Assembly (NCBI RefSeq): GCF_932526225.1
Contig: NC_064036.1
Location: 17,754,953 to 17,818,952, forward strand
DNA from: Nematostella vectensis
Lineage: Eukaryota; Cnidaria; Anthozoa; Actiniaria; Edwardsiidae
Length of the DNA stretch: 64,000 nt
Reading direction: 5' to 3'
How positions within the stretch are numbered: the stretch's first letter is position 1; each line of letters begins with the position of its first letter. The notes beneath the pieces were generated by a model. The model ran no database searches and was not told the DNA's origin. It saw only the letters and a program-made list of their open reading frames with translations. The position numbers and the translations under genes are program-made. Positions 46,536 through 60,200 of the stretch are shown here, piece after piece.

Positions 46536-47775
46536 CCCGACTTCCGCATTGCTCTTTCGAGTTTTCTTTTTTTAGATGTAAGTGCTTTAAGCGATTCATC
46601 AAACAACGAAACAGTAGGTCTCACGATGCTGGTCTTTTCCCTCAGAGATGCGTGTGCATCCAGTATCTTAGTAAGTGAGTTATCGTAGCAAGCTGCTAAA
46701 TCATCAATGTCAGCGGAAGGAGCAGTCACTAGAGGGGCTTTAGAAAATTAAGTTAAGTTTGCGGAACTGGATTGTCTTCTTGGTTAGTTCCGGACGCAGA
46801 ATATCCAAAGCACATTCAATGAATAGATGATCGGACAGTAGCAGGGGAGGTTTCAAGTTTTGAATCTTGATGTCTTTAGTCGATCTGGTGATAACAGGGT
46901 CTAGTGTGTGCCCGGATAAATGAGTTAGAAAGTTTACATGCTGGTTGAGACCAAAAGTGTCAAGGAGTTCAGAAAATCTTCGTGTATCGTTGTCCGATGG
47001 ACAGTCCAGGTGGAATTTGAAATCCCCAGTTATTAACAAAATCTCTTGACACATCACAATATTCTCTAAATAGTTGGGAAATTCGTCATAGAAAACACTG
47101 GGAGTGACCGGGTGACCTTCCGAATAGGGAGGACGATATAAATAACCACAATTCGAATAGATTTCTTATGAACGTTCACACTCCATTCAGAGTATTCAAA
47201 CGAAGTAAGCTCTCTCCCACCCAGAAAATTGACCTGGACCGGGTCTCTGTGAATGATATCAGAACCACCACCTGATCTATCCGTAGGTCTTCTTGTTTTA
47301 AATGTATAGCCCGTGGGGCTGAGAGACGCGATGCTAACAGTGTCCAAGTCCTTGATCCACGTTTCTGTCACAGCACACAAGTCATAATTCCTCTCAATAA
47401 CATGATCGACTATTATAGATGTCTTGTTCTTGGCAGACCTCGCATCAACACACGCAAAGCGGAATCCCTTAGAGGGTGACATGCTGGCTTCCGAAGAACA
47501 TCATTAGCACATCATTAGCGAGAAGTACTAACATGAGAGCCACGGAGGTATGCTGGAATACAGTTAATCAAGCACGAGCGATGGTAGTGGAGGTTACAAT
47601 TTCAGGACGTTGAGTAGGCCTGCGAGTAGGCCTAATCAAGTATGTTGGGCGTTGTAATAAATCCATTGTAGCATAGAAGACAGGTGGGTGCAAATCTAGT
47701 ACTAATCCCAAGAACAGTATTGAGAAGATCTTGCCAGATGCCATGATATATGTAAAAAAGTGCACTAGAGAATTG

Positions 47776-47938
47776 CACGCGCAAACAAACGACTGATTTA
47801 AACACTTGCGCGAGGAGATTACCGTTGGAGACAGTTCGAATGACGAATTTCACTGTGCACGCGCAAACAAACGACTGATTTAAACACTTGCTCGAGGAGA
47901 TGACCGTTGGAGACAGTTCGAATGACAAATTTCACTGT
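47776..47938. repeat. Two 82-bp tandem units at LINE 5' end
   Basis: CACGCGCAAACAAACGACTG...AATTTCACTGT repeated once with few changes. It lies directly upstream of the LINE coding region, so it may be a promoter monomer like those of mouse L1. Confidence 0.75.
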
Positions 47939-48167
47939 CTTTCACGCGAGCTGACGAGAGCTACCAACTAACTTAAACTTTTTCATAGTCAAATACTCTG
48001 CCTTGGAAAAAAAAGCATTTCATATTAAACATACACTTACCAGGCTGGATGAATAACGCTAGAATAAGAAGCAGAACGTGGGTGAGTACACAAAAAGCCT
48101 TTAGGTGAAATATTAACCGTTTACAAACAAGGTTTATGGAAGCACCATGTCTATTTATTCACCGCGG

Positions 48168-48173
48168 TTTATT
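48168..48173 (-). terminator. Polyadenylation signal
   Basis: AATAAA on the minus strand, 63 bp beyond the stop codon of the AFAP1-like gene. Confidence 0.45.
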
Positions 48174-48235
48174 TATTTACCGCGGTTGAGTTGGACAATT
48201 GTGAACTGTATTAATAGATTTTTGTGGAACTATAC

Positions 48236-51200
48236 TTAGGCCACGCATGTTTTTGTTACAGTTTTGATGATTAAAGCGTGTTTTGCCTGATTTAATTGTT
48301 CCAAAACTGTAAAATCGCGAAAATAATGTGACCTGGTCTTATAGCGGAAATAGTCACGATATACCGACAACTTCGTGAAATTTTGACGTCCCCCAAATTT
48401 GATGACATAGGGTAGAACAGCTTTTAGTCCTAAAGGTCTAAAGACCATCAGCGATATGGAGTCATAAAAAACATCCAACTGTGATTTATTTTTTTTGTAT
48501 ATAAAGAAGGTGAACAGCGGCTCTAAGTTCCAAATGACGCTGTTCGCGGCACGGTTCATCCTATCTACGGACGCCCTCGTAGATTCTAGTGCGTCCTGAA
48601 AAGACATACTTGAACAATTCAGGAAAAAAATAAAATACTTTTAAGATTTATTATCGAAGGAGAATATCTTGATGTGGTTGATGTTTACAGTATAGCGTCT
48701 AGTTGTATCTGCCTACAGTGTTGGACACGCTGCATCAAGGTTATATGACATGTAAGCGGATACCTATTATGAAATCACAATAAGTACTGTCACATGCAAG
48801 GCAGAGTTAACTCAAGAAATTTTTTTAATTTTTTTACACGAGAACAACAAATTGAAGAAAAAATTCTATTTTTTTAATATTATCCGCGTTTCTAAAACAT
48901 TCGCGCTAACATCAGTCCCATCCGCTGCGGAAACCGGAAAAGCGACAGATTGTTTACTAGCCATAAGAGTGTTGGTGATTCCTCTTCCTCCTAATCCTCC
49001 TCCTCCTCTTCCTCCCCTTCCTCCTCCCCCTCCTCCCCTTCCTCCTCTTCCTCCTCCTCTTCCTTGTCCCCTTTCCCTCTTCCTCTTCCTCTGCCTCTTC
49101 TTCTTCTTCCTCTTTTTCTTCTTCCTCCTCGTCCATTGCTAGGGTGTGTCCATTGGTAGGATGTGTTTATTGACAGGGTGTGCCTGTTTGTAGGGTGTGT
49201 TCATTGTTAGGGCGTGTCCATTGGTATGGTGTGTCCATTGGTAGGGTGTGCCTGTTGGTAGGGTGTATCCATTTGTGTAGGGTAAGGTGTGTCCACTTGA
49301 AGAATGTATCCATTGGTAGGGTGTGTCCATTGGTTTGGTGTTTCCATTGGTTTGGTGTGTTCATTGGTTTGGTGTTTTCATGTAGGGTGTATCCATTGGT
49401 AGGGTGTGCCTGTAGGTTGGGTGTGTCCATTGGTAGGGTGTGTCCATTGGTTGCGTGTTTCCGTTGGTTGGGTGTGTCCATTGGTTTGGTGTGTCCATTG
49501 GTAGGGTTTGCCTGTTTGTAGGCACAGACTTCCCCCAAGACCCTCCTCTCCCTATAATGACCCCTCTCTACTACCACTGTTCCCTTCTCCCTTCATGCAT
49601 GTAGGCGTAGACGGACACATCAATATCCATCCCCATACTTTTCACCCTCCCAATCCAAATATAGATGGGCAATAGTGTTGGCTTTTCTACTTCCACGAAT
49701 TTATAGTATCAACGCAAACAAATCGGATCGGTTACCGTGTTTACCGGTTATTACCTTTCTTGAAAGGAAGAGGTGAAATGGAGCTATGATGACTCCCACG
49801 CATGCTATTGTGACTCCCACGAATGCTATGATGACTCACACGCATGCTATGATGACTCCCACGCATGCTATGGTGACTCACACGCATGCTATGATGACTC
49901 CCACGCATGTTATGATGAGTCCCACGCATGCTTTGACGACTCCCACGCATGCTATGACGACTCCCACGCATGCTATGACGACTCCCACGCATGCTATGAC
50001 GACTCCCACGCATGCTATGACGACTCCCACGCATGCTTTGACGACTCCCACGCATGCTTTGACGACTCCCACGCATGCTTTGACGACTCCCACGCATGCT
50101 TTGACGACTCCCACGCATGCTTTGACGACTCCCACGCATGCTTTGACGACTCCCACGCATGCTTTGGTGACTCCCACGCATGCTATGATGACTCCCACGC
50201 ATTCTATGATGACTCCCACGCACGCTTTGATGACTCCCACGCATGCTTTGACGACTCCAACGCATGCTATGACGACTCCCACGCATGCTTTGACGACTCC
50301 CACGCAGGCTTTGACGACTCCCACGCATGCTTTGACGACTCCCACGCATGCTATGGTGACTCACACGCATGCTTTGACGACTACCACGCATGCTTCGACG
50401 ACTCCCACGCATGCTATGGTGATTCCCACGCATGCTATGACGCCTCCCACGCATGCTATGATGACTCTTACGCATGTTATGATAACTCCCACGCATGCTT
50501 TGACGAATCTCACGCATGCTATGGTGACTCTCACGCATGGTATGACGACTCCCACGCATGCTATGATAACTCCCACGCATGCTAAGTAAGCAGTAAACCA
50601 CTGACACCAAATATTAACCAACGAAACTGTAAACTTGTTGTTGTTTTTATTATTTCTCTTGGCGACGTTTACACTGCATATGTCAGATTTGGAATTATTT
50701 GGGGAATGACATTTGATAGCTAATGAGTTCGTGCGAAAATCAAATTCGCTGTTATTTACACAAAGACTATTTTATTGTTGTTGTAGTTTTATTATTAGTA
50801 CTAGATGTATGCCTGACTTTATCCTGTTTCCCCTTGTTTGTATTCTCAAACTACAGAATCAAATTATTTTCGGGTATCCGTGTACCCTTCGACTCCCGCT
50901 ATAAACGCGGCATTTTCTCGGGTATCCAAGTACCGGCCGAACTTTCTTTCTATAAAAGCTGCCTTTTCTCGGTCTCTGAGTACCGGCCGACTACAGGTCG
51001 ACTGTCGCTGCATGCTGCCCCTTGCTTGGTTGCCTGGAACATTGTTATAACCAGACACCGCTTCACTTCAATTACTTTTTCCCGCCGAGCTGTTCAAATG
51101 CCTGTGAAACAGAATGTATTATTGACACGTCACTGTTACTTTATCTTTGCAGATTACTTGAATCGACAAGAACTAATCAATCCGCAAGCATGTAACCTTG

Positions 51201-54200
51201 AAACACAGCTCAATATGGCTTTTAAATCCATCCTGTATGCCCCTACAACTAAATCACGAAGCCTTACCTCAAACAGGCAAAATAAAGAAATCACTCTTTT
51301 TAACAACAAGAGGGGCCTTTAAATATTATACAATTCTACCAATATCCTCGAATACAAGGCAAGGAAACACTTGTACAAGGCAAGGAAACCCGAGTACGAG
51401 GCAAGGAAACCCGAGTACAAGGCAAGAAAACCCGAGTATATGGCAAGAAAACCCGAGTATATGGCAAGAAAACCCGAGTACAAGGCAAGAAAACCCGAGT
51501 ATATGGCAAGAAAACCCGAGTATATGGCAAGAAAACCCGAGTATATGGCAAGAAAACCCGAGTACAAGGCAAGAAAACCCGAGTATATGGCAAGAAAACC
51601 CGAGTACAAGGCAAGAAAACCCGAGTATATGGCAAGAAAACCCGAGTACAAGGCAAGAAAACCCGAGTATATGGCAAGAAAACCCGAGTACAAGGCAAGA
51701 AAACCCGAGTACAAGGCAAGAAAACCCGAGTATATGGCAAGAAAACCCTTGTACAAGGCAAGAAAACCCGAGTACAAGGCAAGAAAACCCGAGTATATGG
51801 CAAGAAAACCCGAGTACAAGGCAAGAAAACCCGAGTACATGGCAAGGAAACTGCGTTTGCACCAATGTTGGTAACGTGGTAACATGATAACAAAATGATA
51901 AATCAAAAATACCTTTATCTGCGACAGCACACTCCCCTTTTGGAGTCGCGGGCTCATTACTCTCGACTCCGAAGTATTACTTGCTCCATGCTCCTCGCCG
52001 TCGGCTTGTACCGCGGCCTTTCTTGTCGTCCTGGGACTGTACTGCATTGGCAAAACAACGGTCTGGTTTTTCAGGTCGAGAAGCTTTATAGTCTTGAGTT
52101 CCTCGTCGATCTCTGCTATCCGCTTTTTAGCGCGCGCAAGTTCCAATTGAGACTCGTGGAACTCCGTCTCGGCGTCAGCGGCGGCAGTGTTACAGTTCGT
52201 GGTCAGACTAAAGAAGATCTTGCGGTCTTTGGCGACGTTAACGCGGCGTTTTTGATATTCCATGGCTTTAACAAGATCATTTTTCTCTTTTAGAAGCTCC
52301 TGGCTTTTTGCCAGAAACCTGTTCTGGTTTCCATCGTTCCTGTTCTCGAAAGTGATCCTATTTTTCGCTACGATGGAGCCGCGCTTGCCCCTCACTGCAG
52401 CTGAGCCTTCCTTCTTGAGCTCTTTCGCCATCTGGAGGAATTCCTCTTCTTTCTTTCGCAGCATCTCGCGCTCTTTATCTTGGTCTGTGAAATACAAGCG
52501 ACTTATTGTTCGAAATCATCATACTCATAGGACGCTTTGTTGACAATCACATATATTTCATTGCCATGGATCGTCATCATCATCATCATCATCATCACCA
52601 CTATCATCATCACCATCATCATCATCACCACTTTCATCATCACTATCATCATCACCACTATCATCATCATAATTTGTGGTACCTATTACTGGATCTCCTA
52701 TCACGTTGCCAAAGATCGGTTGTTTCTCGGAGTATGTGTCGCTGGATTTGATCCAGGTTTGCTTAAGTGCGCGAGTTGGTAGACTCCGCACGTCTTTACT
52801 TGTCGGTTGATGGACCACTTCGCCATTCGTGACGGGCTCACTTTCCTCACTCGCCTAACAAACAAATTGTTATATCACGCAAACAATCAAACAATTATAT
52901 CATATCGAGCAAAAAAACAAAAATATCATGCAAAGGAGCAAACAAATGAAAAATGATATCATATAGAACAAACCAACAAAATTAAATATGAATTATTTGA
53001 TCAGTATTTGTTGTTGTAATCTTAATGCTTTTTGACGAATTTATAGCCCTTATTTTCAATATGATTTAAACAACCTTTACCATAGCGCTATTAATGTTCG
53101 CAATAGAAAAAACAGTTGAGATCTCGAGTAATTTTTATTGTTTACACACTCGTTATTGCCTAAAATGAGAGTATTTCACTAAATTCATGTAATTTGCTAG
53201 GCTACATTTGGTGTTTTGTTTACCTTCTTTTCCGGTTTCGCCATTTCTGGTTTGTGCTCTTTGTCCGGGGAGGGAGGCAGCCCTTCGTCCGTCTCCGTGA
53301 CTAGTACTTCCGGTTTTAATAACGGAGGCAAAAGCTCGTTGATTACCTAAAACCAAAATGACTGAGTCAAGTATCAAATAAATTGCAGCAGCTCATAGTA
53401 TTCCACCTATTTTATCTTCTTACAAGATTACTCCTATTCCCAGGACTCTCCATCCAACCTCCCTCCCTCCAACGACCCTGACCTCATAGATGATTGCTCC
53501 TATTCCTAGTACATGCTCTATACAACCCCTCCCCCATCAAAAGATGGGTACTCCTATTCCCAGTACACCACCAGCTGCATCCAACCACCCAAAGGTAAAC
53601 TTTTAAAATGCTATTATGAGAAAAGCATTGTTTTACGAAGAAGCTCTTGAAAGAAAGAGGCTCTTGACAAAGTATCACTAAGCTAAACCATTGCGCCTAT
53701 AAATAATAAATGACAGGCGCCATGTGCCACGCATCTCATTAGTGCAAACATTGAAATATGCCCTTCCAAATTACGTTATTCTCTTGTTTAATGAAATTCA
53801 ATACGCACATAACAGATAGCTAGTACGGAAATAGTACCCTTTGAACATTAATTCTATTTTTTATTTTATTCTTTATCAAATGATCAATGAGAAATGTCAA
53901 AGGACAATAAATTTTATGAGTTACCGTTCACATCTGCTTTGCTTACTATCTTACTATCATAGTATGCTTTGCTTACTATGCTTAAAATCGATAAGATACA
54001 TTAGACTCTATAAAATAAACATATACTGAAACGCTTGTACATAATATCAATTAATCCTAGATAGTATTATCAAAGTGTCCAAAATACATGACTTTGGTTA
54101 TGGGGACACTTACCTTGACTTTCTCGTCAAACGATACTTTTCTCGCGAGTGGTGGTTTCTGGATGGCAGATTTGGACTCGTCGAAACTCACGGCTCTGCC

Positions 54201-57200
54201 CTTGCGCGGGGACGCGGGTGGATGTGGAAGCTCCCTCTTTAGCTTAGTAGGCGAAGCAATCGTTGGAGACGTTGGACACGCCACTGGTTGAATTGGCGGA
54301 GCAGAAGGCGGCAAGAGAGGCGTTGGAGAAGTAGGAGATGTAGTGGTCGGGGCTTGGGAGTTCGGTGAGGAGGGACGCATCATATTTTTGCCTGCTTTAG
54401 TGATGGAGTCGGCAATTCTGTGGATCCCAGCGGTCAATTTAGAACCTGAGAAATGGATTGGAGGTTAAGCCGGCAGACTACAGTTAATCAAATCATTAGT
54501 ATCCCAGGCCGAGGTCACAGCTGGCGATAATGAAATCGACGCATATTGGGACGTTACCAATGCGGTTATACCACAAAGACAAATGTCGCTAAGATAAGGG
54601 GTTTATAAAGCAATTTCTTCAACTCTCTCGCTTTGCTGGCGCCCTGCATTGTTACGAACACTCGCTATTGCGAGCTCCAAGCCAACCCAAAAAACCAAAA
54701 ACGAGCTATCAGGGAAGCTAAACGGCCGACGACGACTACGACATACAACCCTGGGATTACAATCAAGAACCTTAATAAGACGACGTGAAACGCGTCCTGA
54801 CTTCATGAGTTTGGAGTTGGCAAGAATCCTTTGCTTGATTGGTTTAAAATGAACATTTACAGTACGCCGCGGGCTAGCGTGGCCATTTCGACAGTTTTGT
54901 GAAGTAGGCCAATGAGGATATGAGAAACGTGCTATCTGATATGACGGGGGCTACCGTGGCCTCTTCGACAGTTTTGTGAAGTAGGCCAATGAGGATGTGA
55001 GAAACGTGCTATATGATTGACATCAACGTCATCAACCAACCAGCGTGGAATAAACCCCAGTGTACATCAGAACACGGCAGAATCATTCTAGTTATGGAGT
55101 TCCTGCTCAACAAAACAGTAGATCTCGCGTGCTGAGGCCACTTTTATCAACGTTATAGTGATTCTCCTTGACATTCTAACAGTGCTTTTGGTTAGTTCGT
55201 GGACGTCATCATCCGCGTTTCCATAACGATCGTAGTTTCGCAGTCGACTTTATTTGTTTATGAGATTGAGAATCGAAGCGTGTTGTGGCTCTCGGGCCCC
55301 GAGTAAAGTCGGCTACAAATTTCGATACACGAAACAAATGAAGTCTGCCTTGATCGTTATGGAAACGCGGATGATTGACGTCCACGAACTAACCAAATTC
55401 ACCGTTAGAATGTCAAGATAAAGGGTCGCGATGTATTGAGAATCGCTATAACATTCACCGTTAGAATGTCAAGACAAAGGGCCGCGATGTATTGAGAATC
55501 GCTATAACATTCACCGTTAGAATGTCAAGACAAAGGGTCGCGATGTATTGAGAATCGCTATAACATTCACCGTTAGAATGTCAAGACAAAGGGTCGCAAT
55601 GTATTGAGAATCGCTATAACATTCACCGTTAGAATGTCAAGACAAAGTGCCGCGATGTATTGAGAATCGCTCTAACTTAGTGGCCACGGTAGCAACGATA
55701 AACCCTCCGTCCAAAGAGTGATGGGAATGCTCCAAGTTGACTGGAGGCAATACTATAAAGCGATGTTTTCATGCGACCAGACTTTTGGAAAACGGAGCTG
55801 AATTTCCACATTGTATGACAAAGCAATTATTAGGGTTTTAAACAAAAAGAGGCCTGGATATAGATGTAAAGAGGACAATTTCTTTGTTATATGTTTCTTT
55901 ATTCTAGAGCACTGCTTGGGGAAATACAGTAGTTGAATTCATTATTAAACATACACACAGTACCCGTCTCTCCCTTGTTGATCTCCACTCGCAAGGCGGG
56001 CCTCTTTTGAGTTGAAGGAGATAGGCGTAGTGTTAATAGGGTAGTGATAGGGTAGTGTTGTGAGGGCCGGTTGTGGATAGTGGCTAGCCATACTGTCATA
56101 CATACCTGTCTCTCCTTTGTAGATCTCCATTCTCAGGGCGATATGGTTGTGCCAGGTTTGTGGTCGAATGCGGATATATCGCGCATTGACAGCAACTTTA
56201 AACATATTTTTCACTACACCCTCAGGATCGGTGTTACCCTGGAATGCCTGCAATACATCATATCGTCATCTACCTGAACTCGGCCCCCCAAGTATCAACA
56301 TCATTGAACATCATATCGTCATCGACAACTACACTAAGCCCCCAAGTATCAACATCATTGATGGTGGTTACAATCATCGTAATGTACGGTACATTAAGGG
56401 GCGGACAGACAGTCTGGCGGACATGCAGACAGACAGAAAGAACACACAGGGGGACACACAGAGGGGCGGGCAGACGGGAAGATAGATCGAGAAAACGTAT
56501 TGGCCGTAGGTATCAAGTGCCACAAACTAGCCTACTGAGGATTGGTTAGTTACATAAAAGAAGGACACATTCATGGCATGAATAAATTAGGATCGTACCT
56601 TTGCTATACCGTACTCTTTATAACTCTTCCAAGTCTCTTTATCCTTACTGTATGAGAGTGTGAACGTTTTCACGAACCAGCCTCCTTCCTCCCTGAACGA
56701 TGGCCTACCCTGAGTAGCCACGCCACATACTTTGGTAACCTCGCCTGTATTAAAAAAGGACATAGTTTGATGGGTTTTATCTAAATGCTGTCAATCAATA
56801 AAATGTCCTGTCAATTATGACATGGCCTGCCAATCATAACATGGCGTGTAAATCATAACATGACTTTAATGTTGCGAAGAATTTGTGAGATGCTTTCGTG
56901 TTGCGAGGGAGCGTGGGCTGTTAGGGCGAGCACTACATCAGCATATCGGTATGTGATCAATAAGTGAAGTCATTTAAAGGACGTGATGTTTTATGAGGAA
57001 GAGCGCTATATCAATGATGCAAGAGAGCCTTGAACTGTTCTTTCATTGGCCTTTACTTAAATGGCTTCCAAAGTAACATTTAGACGTAGCGTAACTAGTC
57101 GTTAATATACCTTTACGTAAGCTATAGACGTAGCGTAAATAGTCATTAATAAACCTTTACCTAAGCTTTAGACGTAGCGTAAATAGTCCTTAATATACCT

Positions 57201-60200
57201 TAACGTAACCTTAAAGGGTAGCGTAAATATTTACGTGACCTCTAGACGTAGCATAAATGGACGATAATATACATTTACGTAAGCTATAGACGTAGCGTAA
57301 ATAGTCCTTAACACATTGACCCCTCAACCGGCCTGTACAGGCTTTGAGAAGTACCCACAACCCAAAAAATTCATAAATGCAAAATAAACACAACAAGATG
57401 AAGATACTCAGGCATCAGTCTAAGGGATAAATGGTCTTGAAGATATGCATCCAACCAAGGTGTTGGCAACTACTCTCAAGCCAAATAATAGCACAGGTTC
57501 TTTGACAAATTTCAAATCGAACAAGGAAAGAAAAGCAGAATCACCCCTCTCAATAAAACGCTCAAAATAACACACAAGGAAGAGAGATCAGCAAACACAG
57601 CTCAAGACACAAATAGATACCTTTATTCTGATCATCCAGGTTCATTTCCATGGCCTCGAAACACAATGTCCACCCCATGAAGGCTTGTAAAACCACGAAG
57701 ATGCCTTTATGGATTGCAAAGCATTCTGGGAGATCCAGGGAAAAATTCACGAGGGGATGGCCAGTCAACAACCCTCTCCCCAAAGTCAGATGGTTTTTTA
57801 TAAGTCTTTTCACCCCGAAGCTAAACAGGATCAATTCCAGGTCATACAGACCCAGAATAGCAGTGTAAACAATTTTGGAATCAATTTGGTTTCAGAAAAG
57901 ACATCATGTAGGAGAGCTGTGGTGATTCATTAGAAAATTATTTTCTCATCCAGTCAAAGCCAAACAAGAAAAAATCATGAATCCACCTTTGCTTGCAAAT
58001 GTCCATAAGCAAAGCACTCAATTATGCCCCAATAGACTTCATGATGTCCTGAGACACTCTCCTAATATGCTCATAGCTGTATTTTGTGTACCATCAATTT
58101 GTGCTCGCTTCAGCCCAACGACGAGGGATTAAAAGTGGGGACCGCAAAGCACTGTTGGAAACCTTGGATACCGCTGACTAGGTGCAGCTGTGTTTGACTT
58201 TGACGAGCTGTATACAACTGAGAATAGGGGGGGAGGTATCTGTTTTCAGTCTGTTTTTTTGTAAATTCAGCTCAAAAATAGCCAGGAGTCAATGGGTTAA
58301 TATACCTTTACGTAACCTTGAGGGGTAGAGTAAATATTTACGTAACCTCTAGACGTAGCATAAATAGCCGATAATTTACCTTTACGTAAGCTATAGATTT
58401 AGCGTAAATAGTGGCTTTTTGTGCTGTGACCCATTGACCTACCTCTCCCACTCCCCCCCCTATTGTTATGAGTCTTGGGCTAGCTAGTCCCATTCTCCCC
58501 CCCCCCCCCTCCTTGTTATCAGGCTTGGGCAAGCTAGCGCCATACTCCCTCCCCCCCTTGTTATGAGGCTTGGGCAAGCTAGCGCCATTCTCCCCCAATT
58601 GTTATGAGGCTTGGGCTAGCTAGTGCCATACTCCCCCCTTGTTATGAGGCTTGGGCAAGCTAGCGCCATTCTCCCCCCCCCCCCTTTGTTATCAGGCTTG
58701 GGCTAGCTAGCGCCATACTCCCCTCTTGTTATGAGGCTTGGGCTAGCTAGTGCCATACTCCCCCCTTGTTATGAGGCTTGGGCTAGCTAGTTCCATTCTC
58801 CCGCCCCCCCCTTGTTATGAGGCTTGGGCTAGCTAGTTCCATTCTCCCCCCCTTGTTATCAGGCTTGGGCTAGCTACTTCCATTCTCTCCCCCTTGTTAT
58901 GAGGCTTGGGCTAGCTAGTGCCATTCTCCCCCCTTGTTATCAGGCTTGGGCTAGCTAGCGCCATACTCCCCCCCTTGTTACGAGGCTTGGGCTAGCTACT
59001 TCCATTCTCTCCCCCCCCCCCCCTTGTTATGAGGCTTGGGCTAGCTAGTGCCATTCTCCCCCCTTGTTATCAGGCTTGGGCTAGCTAGTGCCATTCTCCC
59101 CCCCTTGTTATGAGGCTTGGGCTAGCTAGTGCCATTCTCCCCCGCTCCCTTGTTATGAGGCTTGGGCTAGCTAGTTCCATTCTCTCCCCCCCCCCCCCCT
59201 TGTTATGAGGCTTGGGCTAACTAGCGCCATACTCCCCCCCTTGATATGAGGCTTGGGCTAGCTAGCGCCATTCTCCCCCTTGTTACGAGGCTTAGGCTAG
59301 CTACTTCCATTCTCTCCCCCCCCTTGTTATGAGGCTTGGGCTAGCTAGTGCCATTCTCCCCCTTGTTATTAGGCTTGGGCTAGCTAGCGCCAAACTTCCC
59401 CTCCCTTGTTATGAGGTTTGGGCTAGCAAGTGCCATACTCACCTAGGTCTACCTGGAGGTATTGGTTCCGGTCACACTCAAGCGCGCACCACGCACCATC
59501 CCGATTGTTGAGCCGGGCCAAATGAGGCAGGCTATTTTTGTCTTTGCATGACGTCGCGGTGAACGCTTCGTCCTGTATAGCTCCGCTCTCAATTCCAGAG
59601 GGCACGTGACCTGAGACTAAGGCAGTACACTTATAATTAAAAACAGCAGACCTCGTGAAGGCTACGGAAAAGGGCCTAATAATAAAAATAACTTTATTTT
59701 TTCTGGGTATTGTTAAAACTCGAACGCGCGCTATAAAAGAGATAGCTCCGCCCTCCTTTTCGCAAGCTCTCGCGCAAGTCGTCGTCATTCACAACTAGAC
59801 CTCATTGAGTGCGGACGTCTGTAAATCGCCGGAAGATAACATGCTAAAAGTAAAGCCGTACGTACGACAAACTACGACAACTTTAAAGTACAAAAGAGTG
59901 TTAAAGAGCTATAAGGAATATACTGGAAAGTGTTTGGAGTCCATTCTCTACAAAAACAAGCAAAAATTGTACTTGAGAAATCAAACACAGCGCGCGCTCG
60001 TTTGAATTGAAAAATAAAATTCAAAAACAGCGCGCGCGCTCTTTTGAAGAAATGGGGTTATTATAGTGCGCGCGTGCAAACAACGAATTTGAAATATTTA
60101 TCGCTTCAAAACCTATCAAATTTTTGCGGTTCCGGTTGGAGCAGAACGTTTTTACTACCGTAAGATATTATAATATTTACCTTTCTCCTGGCTCTCAACA

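Larger units (their letters stand above)
44780..47940 (-). mobile_element. L2/CR1-like LINE, rearranged
   Basis: Minus strand. 47482-47066 and 47057-46740 carry AP endonuclease pieces (CAVTETWIKD; LLITGDFKFHLDCPSD; LLLSDHLFIECALD). 46729-45723 is ORF2 linker. 45706-45269 holds RT (FRPVSNLPFVAKAAEKA, LVLLDLSAAFDTIEHD). 45246-44780 carries the C-terminal region with the sense of YCNSLLYQISTYQVNRLQR and LHWLPVVFRIRLKIL, typical of L2/CR1. The catalytic box of RT is missing through deletion near 45270-45350. A block of about 240 bp is duplicated (see separate entry). The 5' region has two 82-bp monomers. Confidence 0.85.

Noticed and set aside
49741..50610. Long repetitive ORFs on both strands (up to 289 codons)
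   Set aside because: They are generated by the 21-bp unit with no stop in several frames and have no start context or domain. Treated as a minisatellite.
50723..51322. 199-codon plus-strand ORF
   Set aside because: No recognisable domain, internal short repeats, and it lies in the intron of a minus-strand gene.
51319..51893. Repetitive ORFs on both strands and an apparent C-terminal extension of the coiled-coil frame
   Set aside because: The coiled-coil exon has a good donor at 51912. What follows is the intron with the 21-bp array.
52506..52818. His-rich and Asp-rich ORFs
   Set aside because: Translation of a CAT/GAT trinucleotide repeat. The phase-compatible donor at 52682 removes it from the AFAP1-like coding sequence.
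57562..57868. ORFs inside the TTAA element
   Set aside because: Overlapping on both strands with no resemblance to a transposase; the element is non-autonomous.
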